Assembly: GCA_949316495.1 (NCBI GenBank)
Contig: OX439012.1
Span: 4,309,059 to 4,373,058 of the forward strand
Length of the DNA stretch: 64,000 nucleotides
Source: Amphiduros pacificus
Lineage: Eukaryota; Annelida; Polychaeta; Phyllodocida; Hesionidae
Direction: 5' to 3'
Position numbers and translations under genes: made by a program. Below are positions 21,470 through 32,052 of the stretch, one piece after another. Below the pieces are notes generated by a model. It worked only from the letters and a program-made list of their open reading frames with translations, did not search any database and was not told the origin of the DNA. Numbering within the stretch: the first letter of the stretch is position 1; every line of letters starts with the position of its first letter.

Positions 21470-22699
21470 ATGGCATCAAACAAACAAAAAAGACAAAGGG
21501 CTGATATGGAAACCGACTCGGATAACGATTTAAACACAAATGAAACAAGATGGCCAAGATTTTTAATAGTTGAAAGCACGGATCCACTACGCACCATAGA
21601 TAAAATGTCTCCTTTTGCAATTGAAAAAGGTATTCAAGGAGTAGCTGGAAAAGTGAAAAACGTTAATAAGATGCTTGACAAATTATTAATAGAAGTGGAC
21701 AGAAAGAGTCATTCCAATAATTTATTGAAATGCTCTTTATTGGCCACTATCCCTGTAAAAATAACTCCTCATAAGACCCTAAACACCAGAAAGGGAGTTA
21801 TCAGGTGTCCAGAACTTTCTGGTATACCAGAGACCGATATTGTTGAGGAGCTATCTGATCAGAATGTTGTCGCTTGCCGTCGCATAAGCATTAATAAAGA
21901 TGGCGTCAGAACTCCCATCAATACCTATATTATCACTTTTGAAACGACGCAGCTACCTCAATCAATCAAAATTGGATATTTAAACGTAAGAGTTAATATA
22001 TATATTCCAAGCCCACTGCGTTGTTTCAAATGTCAGAAATATGGTCATGGCTCAGATAATTGTAAAGGGAACTTGACATGTCCAAAATGCACTGGCCAGC
22101 ACAGTAGTGAAAATTGTGAATCTCAGTCTTTCAAATGCAATAATTGTGAAGGTGAACACCCGTCATATTCTCGGAATTGCCCCTCTTTTGTAAGAGAAAA
22201 AGAAATTCAGAGAATAAAGTACACAGAAAACATTTCCTTTCCAGAAGCCAGAAAACGAGTAGAAAGCAACGATACCCCTCAAAGAAATTCCTATGCTATT
22301 GTCACAAAATCAATAGATACTAAATCCATTTCAGTTCAAACAGATTTAACATGGCCAATTGGTGAAAAGAACTATTCCTATATGAGCAAATCAATAACAG
22401 CAATATCAACACAGACTCCTGTATCTTCTACCCCTTTACTTACTCAATCTTCAATAAAACCTACACAATCTTCCATAAAACCTTCACAGATTCAATCAAC
22501 ATCAAGCACCAAAGGTGCAAATTCCAATTCTTCACAGCAGAATAAACCTGTTAATAAGTCTGACGAAAAAGAAACTAGAGATCAAGGAAAAAATAAAATA
22601 CAAAGAACAAAATCATTAGAAAGGATGGATACAAATGATCCTCCTGATATAAATAGCATTCAGGTGCACACCAAACATAATCGTAGTAGAATTAAATGA
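21470..22699 (+). CDS. LINE ORF1p with three CCHC zinc knuckles
   Basis: 409 residues, uninterrupted. The N-terminal half is basic without a clear domain. Residues about 183-240 hold CFKCQKYGHGSDNC, CPKCTGQHSSENC and CNNCEGEHPSYSRNC, three CCHC-type knuckles as in gag-like ORF1p of the I and Jockey groups. The C-terminal third is Ser/Thr/Gln-rich and low in complexity. The protein binds the element RNA. It ends TGA at 22697-22699, overlapping the ATG of ORF2 as ATGA. Confidence 0.88.
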   Translation: MASNKQKRQRADMETDSDNDLNTNETRWPRFLIVESTDPLRTIDKMSPFAIEKGIQGVAGKVKNVNKMLDKLLIEVDRKSHSNNLLKCSLLATIPVKITPHKTLNTRKGVIRCPELSGIPETDIVEELSDQNVVACRRISINKDGVRTPINTYIITFETTQLPQSIKIGYLNVRVNIYIPSPLRCFKCQKYGHGSDNCKGNLTCPKCTGQHSSENCESQSFKCNNCEGEHPSYSRNCPSFVREKEIQRIKYTENISFPEARKRVESNDTPQRNSYAIVTKSIDTKSISVQTDLTWPIGEKNYSYMSKSITAISTQTPVSSTPLLTQSSIKPTQSSIKPSQIQSTSSTKGANSNSSQQNKPVNKSDEKETRDQGKNKIQRTKSLERMDTNDPPDINSIQVHTKHNRSRIK

Positions 22700-25600
22700 T
22701 TATGTTTGACCACATTGTATTATTACTCATTATTTTAAATATGGCTATTAGCAATATTATACAATGGAATTGTAGAGGATTTGAGGCAAACAGACCAGAA
22801 CTGGAGTTATTAGCCCAAAAATATAATGCATCGGTAAGTTGTTTACAAGAAACTAAATTTAAAGATAATTCCACAACATTTAAGGGATATGTACTGTATA
22901 ATAAAGTCGGTTCAATTGATATTATGGACCGAGCACATGGCGGAATTTCTATTTTTGTTAAATCCTGTATACCCCAAAGTAAAGTAATATTAAATACTAA
23001 TTTACAAGCTTCTGCTGTTAGGGTTACCTTCCACAATACATTGACAATATGTTCAGTATATTTACCACCAAGTGAACCAATTCAATTAATATTACAGATT
23101 TAAATAACCTAATAACTCAGCTGCCAGAACCATATATGCTAGTTGGTGACTTTAATGCTCACAACTATCTTTGGGGTGGCAGAAATAATACTGATGCCAA
23201 AGGACGTATAATAGAAGATTTCTTAAATAATAATAGTTTGTGCCTTTGGAATAACGATTCTCCAACATATTTACATCCTGCTACAGGCTCTTTAACATCA
23301 ATAGATCTCTCCATGTGCAATCCAAATTTATTTTTAGACTATTCCTGGGAAGTAGAGGAAGATCAATGGGGTAGTGATCATTACCCTATTATTTTAAATA
23401 ACCATTTTCCTCCACCAGATGAATGAATCCCCAAGTAGAAATTTCATAAAGCCGATTGGGCAAAATTTCAAACATCCTGTTTTAACAAAATAATGCCAGA
23501 AATTTATAATAATGTAGATGATCCTCTTCAAGTTTTTACGGATACATTGGATGATATTGCTGATGGGTGTATTCCCAAATCAAAGCCAAATTCTAAAACT
23601 AAAGAAAAACCCTGGTTTAATGATGAGTGCAAAAAAGCTGTCAAGGAGCGCAAAAAAGCTCTGAAAATATTTAATCGACAGCCAACTCAATATAATTTGC
23701 ACCAATTTCGTATAAAAAGAGCTAAAGCCCGTTATATTATTAAAATAAGCAAAAGAAAAAGTTGGAAAGATTACGTTTCTAAATTAAATACACGTTCACC
23801 AATTACAAAATGCTGGGATATGGTGCGTAAAATTACTGGGAAGGGAGGTGGAGTAAGGATCAAACATCTAAATCATAATGGCCAACTAATTACAAATCCC
23901 ACTGAAATAGGTAACACAATAGGTCAAACCATTTCCAAGAATTCCTCATCTGATAATTATTCTACAAAATTCCAACAAATAAAAAATAGAAAAGAAAGAA
24001 AACAACTAAATTTCATATCTAATAACTTGGAACAGTATAATAAGCCATTCACAATATCAGATTTAAAACTTTAGATAAATCCCATGATACCGCTCCTGGA
24101 CCTGATCATATACACTATCAAATCCTCTAACACCTCCCTGACCAAACACTTGGGCATATTTTGGATATTTTTAATAATATTTGGGAAAATGGTAATTTTC
24201 CTCCTTCATGGAGTGAAGCCACTATTATTCCCATTCCTAAGCCTGGCAAAGACTCGTCAGATTCAAATAATTATCGACCCATTGCGTTAACAAGTTATAT
24301 TTGTAAATCAATGGAACGAATGAATAACGAGCTTTTAGTTTGGTTTTTGGAAACTGCGGCTTATATTTCTGTTGCACAGAGTGGCTTTAGAAAAACGTGA
24401 AGTACTATTGACCATCTGGTACGTTTAGAAACGTTTATACGAGAGGGTTTTATAAAAGGCGAACATGTGGTTAGTATATTTTTTGATTTAGAGAAAGCTT
24501 ACGACACCACATGGAAATATGGAATAATGAGTGATTTACATGATATGGGATTAAGGGGTCGTTTACCCCTTTTTATTCAAAATTTTCTATCAAACAGACA
24601 TTTTAAAGTTCGAGTGGGTGCATCACTTTCTGATATTTTTGATCAGGAAATGGGTGTTCCATAGGGTAGTATATTATCAGTCACCCTTTTTATTATTAAA
24701 ATTAACATCATTGTTGATTGTATGAGGCCTGGAGCAGATTGATCACTTTTTTGTTGATGATTTCAACTTAAGCTACAGGTCAACAAGCATGCATACAATA
24801 GAGCGGCAGCTCCAACAACACCTAAGTAGATTACAAGAATGGGCTGATAACAATGGATTTAAGTTTTCTTTGAAAAAGACCGTATGTATGCACTTTTGTA
24901 AAAAGTGGAAGGCTCACCCAGATCCTGATCTACACCTTGGCCAAACTCGAATCCCTGTTGTCGAAGAAACCAAGTTTCTTGGACTTATATTTGATAGAAA
25001 ACTATCTTTTATCCCTCATATTAAATATGTAAAAAAGAAATGCCAGAAGGCATTAGATTTATTACGGGTTTTCGCCCATACTGATTGGGGAGGGGACTGT
25101 AATGTTTTATTACAATTATATAGAGCACTGGTACGTTCCAAACTTGATTATGGGTGTATGGTATATGGATCAGCACGTCCATCGTATATGAAAATGCTCG
25201 ATCCTGTACAAAATCAAGGGTTAAGACTATGCCTTGGTGCATTTCGTACCTCGCCTGCAGATAGCTTGGCAGTTGAGGCAGATGAACTGCCTCTTGATTT
25301 AAGAAGAGAAAAGCTTGCCCTTCAGTATGCTGCAAAAATTGCTGCTTGCCCAGACAATCCTGCACATGACGCTATATTCAATCCAAATTATGTTGATCTT
25401 TTTGAAAATAAACCAAATACAATACCGACTTTTGGCATTCGCATTAAAGAATCTTTACAATCTTTAAATTTAAATCCGAATCACGTAGCTAAATTTCAAT
25501 ATCCTGAAACACCTCCATGGACCTATGAAACTTTGAATATTAATGTAGCCATGTCAGAATTAAAGAAATACTCAACCGATCCATCCCTTTATATAAATAG

Positions 25601-26440
25601 ATATAAAGAAATTAAATCTATTTTCACTGGCTATCAGTGTATATACACTGATGGATCATTTGACGATGAGAAGGCTGCTGCAGCTGCTGTTAAGGGTAAT
25701 CATATTTATTCAGAACGTCTGCCAAATAAATCATCGATTTTTTCTGCAGAACTACATGCTTTGTACCTTGCTTTGGATCATGTGGAGACTTCTCCACATC
25801 AAATATTTCTATTTTTTTCTGATTCTTTGTCTTGTTTACAAGCATTGAAAGCAAAGGATTGGAAAAATCCCTTTATTTACAAAATTCTCAAACGGTATCA
25901 TAGACTCTGTACAGATGAAAATAAAGAAATACGTTTTTATTTGATCCCCAGTCACATTGGAATCCATGGAAATGAGGCCGCTGACCAAGCTGCAAAAGCA
26001 GCATTGGACAAACGCCCAATAGATTTACTTATTCCATATACAGAGTTTAAGAAATATATTACTGTTTTTTTTTACGTTCTAAGTGGCAGTTGCGCTGGAA
26101 CGAAGCTATTTTTAATAAATTACATGAAATTAAGCCTGTTCTAGGCAAAACTAAAGGTGCTATTAGAATTAACCGTAGAGTAGAGTCTGTTTTAACCTGT
26201 ATAAGAATAGGACATAGTCATTTGACGCACTGTTATCTGCTTAAAGGTGAAGATCAACCGGAATGTATTGGTTGTCAAAGGGCTTTGACTATTAAACATA
26301 TTTTAATTCAGTGTATCGATTTTGATATTATACGAACTCAATATTTTAATGTACAAGATTTACATACGTTATTTGATACTGTAGATACTTCTGTGATAGT
26401 ATCGTTTTTAACTCACATAGGACTTTATAATCAGTTTTAA
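22696..26440 (+). pseudogene. I/Nimb-like LINE ORF2, broken
   Basis: Starts at the ATG overlapping the ORF1 stop. Domains in order: endonuclease (IIQWNCRGFEANRPELELL, CLQETKF, LVGDFNAHNYLWGG, WGSDHYPIIL), reverse transcriptase (IIPIPKPGKDSSDSNNYRPI, SIFFDLEKAYDTTW, then FVDD at about 24755), and RNase H at about 25640-26010 with D (YTDGSF), E (SAELHAL), D (SDSLSC) and IPSHIGIHGNEAAD. Breaks include a frame change near 23103, stops at about 23424 and 23439, a frame change near 24070, TGA at about 24398 where Arg is expected, TAG at about 24662 where Gln of GVPQGS is expected, and frame changes near 24740 and in a T run near 26070. Two of the stops fit C-to-T decay. Confidence 0.9.
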
Positions 26441-27234
26441 GGCCAGAGCTTTTGTTTATTTATGTCATTGACTTATTTATCAAGAACTGCAAAACATCAT
26501 ACTGATAAAGTCTTTTAAACAAATTATACATATTTATTATATTTGATTGGTGTTATATAAATGCTGTTGTTAAATTCTTGTGTTATCTACATATTGTATT
26601 AATATTTACATTTTGTTTCTAGTCGATACAACGTTTTTGTTTTTACTATTTTGGCACTGAATGACCTCATTGTGTCGATGTGCCGTAAAGAAACCATTCA
26701 TTCATTCAGGCCCATCCGCACACCCCTGCTTCTCCTGAGGCAACCAAAGTCTATACCAGTGGCAGCAGTATGATCATGAGGCTGAGTGTCGTGGATCTTC
26801 TAGGCAAGTGGATTCTGAGCCCAGAGTAGCAGTTTCTGGCCCTTTATAAAGGAACGCATCTGAATCCTAATGAGCCTGCACCTGCTGGCCTCTCTGCAAC
26901 CTCTCCAGGAACTGACCAAATATGGACATCTTGCTAGTGACCGGTGGCTTTCCCCATGAGTCATCATAACCATACAACCACGGTCTCACACCTCCACCGT
27001 CTCTCTGTCAACCTGCACTTGTTGCCCTCGCGTCTGCACTCGTTAACCTCTCTGATCTCTGCCAGATATCGTATGTCTTTACATGTCTTTACATGGGCAT
27101 TCTATATCCTATACTACCACTTATAAAACTATGAAATTGAAAACCGGTAGAACCGGTATATACACATATTTACATTTGAAAAAGCTATAGTCAGTTTGTG
27201 TGGTTGGTACTCACAATAAAGTCATTGGGAATTA

Positions 27235-27790
27235 AAAAGTATGGTGCAGAGTTTTGTACCTATCAGTCCTGCATTTTGGTGTTTCGTATTTCTCAAGATT
27301 TCTAGTTGTGATGGAAGTGTTTCTTGGTGTGGATAACAGATTGTGCCATTTGTGGGGTGGGTCTTGTATTTGTATAAAGAGCTTTTTATACATGTTTTCT
27401 ATATGCTGTGTTAGCTTGAGAAGGCCTACTCGAGCCAGACGGTTTCATATCTTTCATTGTCACAGTATATTATCTTCAAGGCTCTCCTTTGAATTGTTTC
27501 CAGGAGGGCAGTGTCTCCTTTTGAGAGTCTAGTGTGACAAACCTGGCAGGCATACTCAGTTAATGGCCTCACTTGCATTACTTTGGTCAGGAATGACGAC
27601 ACCCACCTGATCAGTCAGCTGTGGACACCCACGTCCAGCAGCTTCCTTATTACTATTGAATAATAGTCCACGTCATCAAAGGCTTTGCTAAAGTCAAGCA
27701 GAAAAACCTTACAAGCGAGTTTATAATAAGCACAGGTCCAGTTATGGATGAGCCTGACTACAGCATGGACAGTCCCGGTATTCTTCATAC
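27235..27790 (-). mobile_element. LINE reverse transcriptase fragment with internal deletion
   Basis: Minus-strand frames read SMLVRLIHNWTCAYYKLACK and VFLLDFSKAFDDVDYYSIVI (RT motif around the first catalytic Asp). They then jump to LTEYACQVCHTRLSKGDTAL and ETIQRRALKIIY, and end TRNLEKYETPKCRTDRYKTL before a stop near 27235. The pieces are the middle and the extreme C-terminus of one ORF2, with the catalytic YxDD part deleted. It resembles Jockey/CR1-superfamily elements and is not the same family as the neighbour at 27.9-34 kb. Confidence 0.8.
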
Positions 27791-27939
27791 AACAATCTGG
27801 TCAGCATCCAGTGTTTACATGTTTGAGTGGGTTTGTTACCCAGTGAATGGTTGAGTATCCGCCATTAGGGGACGTGGACGGGGGATAATAATAATAATAA
27901 TAATAAAATTTGTATAGCGCTGATACCAGACAAGTCTGT

Positions 27940-30900
27940 TCATAGCGCTGAGTTCAGGACATGCATCCTGAAGAGATGAGTTTTCAGCCTACTCTTAAAC
28001 GAGGAGACTGAAGTACTAGTCCTAATATTAGTAGGCAAGGAATTCCATAGACGTGGACCTACAGATGAGAAGGCCCTGTCACCTACTGTTCTTAGCCTAG
28101 TATTAGGTACCTGTAGGTGGGTGCCATCATTGGATCTTAGACAGCGTTCACCTTCTTTAATCAGGAGTAGATCCCGTAAGTAAGGCGGAGCCTTACCATT
28201 AAGGGCTTTCCAGGTTAATAGAAGAATTTTAAAATCAATTCTCGCGTGAACAGGAAGCCAGTGCAGTTCCCGTAATTTTCCTGAAATGTGATCAAATTTC
28301 CTGATTTTTCCAACTACCCGTGCTGCAGAGTTTTGGAGGTATTGCAGTTTCCTGATGTCAGTTTTAGGAAGACCCGCCAGAAGACCATTACCATAGTCAA
28401 GGGTGGATGTAACGAAAGCATGGGTAAGTGTTACCGCAGTCTTCTCGTCTTGACAATGTCTGATGGCCGCCAGGTTCCTGATGTGATAATAGCCCTTCTG
28501 ACACATTTTCCTGATCTGGGCCTTCATGTCCATGTTGGAGTCAAATGTGATACCAAGGTCAACCACTGACTGACTAGGAGCAATATCAGAGTCACCCACT
28601 CTGATTGTGGTTGGGATACTGCTATGGGTGGTAGTACCGTACCTGTCAGTACATATGAGCATCTCAGTTTTTCCATCATTTATCTTCATCTTGTTTGATA
28701 TGAGGAAGTTTCTGACTTCCCTGACACACTCCTCCAGTTTGTGTCTGCTCATGTCCACATGATTGGGAGAAGCGTGGTCAACAGGGATGTAGATCTGAGT
28801 ATCATCTGAATAAATGTGATAGCTCAGACCATACTTGGCAAGTATATCAGATAGGGGTGTCATGTAAATGGTGAACAGTATAGGACCGAGGACTGAGCCT
28901 TGGGGTACCCCATATTTTAAGGATTTGAGACGGGATCTATGGATCCCCACCTTCACACATTGTTTTCTGTCCATTAGGTATGACCTAATCAAGGAGAGCG
29001 CATGACCTTTGACGTTGCATCTATCCCTCAGCCTGTCCAAAAGGATTTGATGGTCAATAGTGTCAAAGGCAGCGGAAAGGTCAAGCAACAGCAAAATAAC
29101 AGCCTTTCTATTGTCTAGACAACCCAAGATATCATTTTGCACTTTTAACAAAGCGGTTTCAGTGCTGTGATATTCTTTATAGGCTGATTGAAACTTGTCA
29201 GTAAGACCATTCCTTACAAGATGGGGGACTAGTTGGTCTGCTACCGCCCTCTCAGCTAGTTTAGAGACAAATGTTAGGTTGGAAACAGGCCTATAGTTTT
29301 TTTCAACCAGTTCTAGACCAAGTTTCTTCAGCAGGGGTGTTATGATGGCTATTTTCATATTTTCCGATACTGCTGATTCCATCAATGATTTATTTATGAT
29401 GGAAGTAATTATTGGTAGGAGGTCATCTAGGAGGTCAAGTAAGAGCCAGGTTGGAATTGGATCCAGGTCACATGTCTTCTTTGCAGACCTTTTGACCAAT
29501 TTCCGTACGTCGTCAATGGTTAAGGGTGTGAACCTTTCCAGACATGTAGTACTATTGTTCGCAGAGTCACCTGGTGGCGAAGTTTGGCACGATGGAGCGT
29601 TATCAATGTCCAGGCGGATTCTCTCTATTTTTTCAAGAAAGAATGTGTTAAACTTCTCAGCTTGAGTGATCTCACAGTCAGATTGGGGCATAGGTGTGTC
29701 CTTTTTCTTGTGCATGACTGTGTCAATGACTCTAAATAGCTTTTTAGGGTCATGTTTGTTTGAGCAGATTTAAGCATTGAGTTGTATTTGTTCCTCTGAG
29801 AGTTATACAACTCCTTGTCAATTTGAGAGCCAGTCTTGCTCATTTTTCTCTCAAGCCTCCTCTTGAGAGATCTTTCCAGCTTTAATTGGTCACTCATCCA
29901 AGGTACAGGTTTGCGTTGGGTGACCTTGGCAACTTTGATAGGTGCATGTTTATCCATGAGTGATGTGAGTTCCCTATCATAATAATTTACCATGTCCTCC
30001 AGGGATAGATGTTCCCAAGTTGTGTCTCTATCAGTTAGGGATTTGATGTCCCTTCTTAGGGATTCAAGATCTAATCCCTTGAAATTCCTAAATTTGATAG
30101 ATTTTTTGGGGGGTTTAGGAGGTATAATATCAAGGTAAATCTTAATCATTTTATGATCAGATAAGTATTCATCTACCAGGTGACTCTTCAGGAACTTATT
30201 ACCCCTAAAGGTAATGATTAGATCAAGGGTGTTCCCTAACCTATGAGTTGGTTCCTGAACCCATTGTGTTAGATCAAAGGTAGATAGGATGTCATTAAAC
30301 TTAATGACATCAGGCTTTAAGGGCAGGTTGGCATGAAAGTTGTAGTCACCAAGGAAAATGACCTCATGACTAAAGGAACCATAATGTGCAACCAACTGGG
30401 TGAACTCATCATAGAACTCAGAGTAGGTATATCTATTCCGATCAGATGGTTCAGGTCTGTATATCACCACAAATGTTATCTTTTTTCCCTTCAGTGTGAT
30501 GGATGACTCCATGAGCTCCATGGTGGTGACTACTGGTTGGTTGGCCCTATTGGTTGTGAAAGGGAGTTCAGATTTGTATAAAATCCCTAATCCTCCCCCT
30601 GTGCGACCAATCCTAGGAAAAGACTCAAATTCAAGATTCTGAGTCATGCATCCAAGTTTCAGTCATGAACAGGGCATCAAGGTCATGCTCGTTAAAGTAG
30701 TCTTTGACTGGCAGGATCTTGCTAGATATGCTCTGTACATTGCAACCACCGATGTTTAATGTCTTATTCCCATTTTTAATACGAGAAAGTCGTTTGTTTA
30801 CAAACCGTGGCTGACCACGTGGAGCTGAGCGAGCACGTGTAGTCGGAGCTGGCCCCGCCGACCTCGCCACTTTGTGATTGGCCTGTTCAGACCACGTGGT

Positions 30901-31980
30901 ATGGTTGGGCGTGGCGTGTTGAGGGTGTTCAACAGATGAATGTCCATGATAGCGTAAACAATTGAACCGATTACTGTTGCGACTGCCATTCAGATCCATT
31001 TTGTGGGGATATGAGAGGGGTTTTGAGCGAGGCAGTCGCGGACCAGCAGTGGTAGAGGGATAAGAGCGACACGTACTGGTGTCGTTCCGATTGGTTGCTT
31101 TTGACCATGTGATTGAGGTAGGCGTGGCTAAGCACCCGGTCATTAAGTGTCCACAATATTTAATACTAGGATGTCGTTTGTTTACAAACCGTGGCTGACC
31201 ACGTGACGCAGAGCGAGCACGTGTAGTCGGAGCCAGCCCCGCAGGCATTAACACATTGTGATTGGCCTGGTCAGACCACGTGGTATAGTTGGGCGTGGCT
31301 TGTTGAGGGTGTTCAAAAGATGAATGTCCACGATAGCGTAAACAATTGAACCGATTACTGTTGCGATTGCCATTCAGATCCATTTTGTGGGGATATGAGT
31401 GGGGTTTTGAGCGAGACAATCGTGGACCAGCAGTGGTAGAGGGATAAGAGCGACACGTACTGGTGTCGTTCCAATTGGTTGCTTTTGACCACGTGATTGA
31501 GGTAGGCGTGGCTAAGCACCCGGGCATTAAGAGTCGCCTCAACCTAGCGCTATTGCACAAGATTATATCATAATGCGGGACGTAGATGATAGACCCGCCA
31601 GAGTCATTTTTCATATTTAATAATTCTGGCTTGATGATTCTTTTGAGAGCCCATAGAGAATTATTAAAATTAGTGAGAGGAAGAATTGAGGGTTTGTTAA
31701 GTTTATCATTAATATGACATTCAGCTGGAAATTTCATGTTAATCATATACATGGGGCTGTTTCGTAAGTGGTCATATTTACTGATAAGTACAAGATTGAC
31801 ATTCTTTAAGTTGCCTGAGGTGTTTAAAATATCAAGATGCCATTGGCAGAGAAGAATGCATTTTGTTTTAAAGATGATAGGTATATTTGAGGACTTTATG
31901 TGGTTTTCATCTTTATTTGATTGCGATAAGCAAGAACATATACATACATATGCAGTTTGAGAAAACACATTTTTATTCAC
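27940..31980 (-). pseudogene. L2/CR1-like LINE ORF2 with long N-terminal extension
   Basis: The N-terminal part (about 400 residues from 31980) contains AYVCICSCLSQSN, CILLCQWHLDIL and a 128-residue tandem duplication. The endonuclease starts at NIGGCNVQSISSKILPVKDY and ALFMTETW. A frame change near 30640 separates this from RIGRTGGGLGILYKSEL, VIYRPEPSD, LGDYNFHANL and SDHKMIKIYL. A loss of about 33 bases near 29758, judged against copy 1, shifts the frame again before the reverse transcriptase (PVSNLTFVSKLAERAVADQL, LLLDLSAAFDTIDHQILLDR, GVPQGSVLGPILFTIYMTPL, and YSDD in place of the usual YADD). Two or more lesions, so probably inactive but young. Confidence 0.87.
30791..31555. repeat. 384-bp tandem duplication inside ORF2
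   Basis: Units start at CGTTTGTTTACAAACCGTGG (30791 and 31175) and run to CGTGGCTAAGCACCCGG. The period of 384 bp (128 codons) keeps the frame, so ORF2 gained one extra block: GCLATPTSITWSKATN through RGQPRFVNKR appears twice with about 10-15% residue changes. Each unit carries several CACGTG sites. Confidence 0.92.
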
Positions 31981-32052
31981 ATAATAATTGACATAATATT
32001 TGCAATTGTAAATAGAAATGTTCTCAGGATAGGATGACTCCGGCCAATCATA

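Larger units (their letters stand above)
20754..26706 (+). mobile_element. I/Nimb-like LINE with 11-bp target duplication
   Basis: A 5.95-kb element flanked by CAGGCCCATCC at 20743-20753 and 26707-26717. The 5' leader carries GTCGTAAAAGGCGACTAAA at about 20805 and a second CGTAAAAGGCGA at about 20893, a leader motif I associate with Nimb/I elements. ORF1 encodes three zinc knuckles; ORF2 encodes endonuclease, reverse transcriptase and RNase H. The 3' end is an ATTC repeat (ACCATTCATTCATT) instead of poly(A). It interrupts an LTR-like fossil. ORF1 is open but ORF2 has about six frame changes or stops, so the copy is dead but full length. Confidence 0.92.
20579..27113 (-). mobile_element. LTR-like fossil, split by a nested LINE
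   Basis: On the minus strand a repeat of about 580 bp runs from near 27113 (AGGATATAGAATGCCC) to 20579 (...GTGTCTGCA) once the inserted LINE at 20754-26706 is set aside. It has the layout of a long terminal repeat: a TATA-like CCTTTATAAAGGGCC, the shared GCCTAGAAGATCCACGACAC block, and AATAAA about 40 bases before the end. Relatives lie at 34.2-39.6 kb. No internal coding region or partner repeat was identified, so this is probably a solo terminal repeat. Family not determined; clearly older than the LINE inside it. Confidence 0.6.

Noticed and set aside
28288-29665. Plus-strand open frames over the L2-like LINE
   Set aside because: They are shadows of the minus-strand reverse transcriptase.
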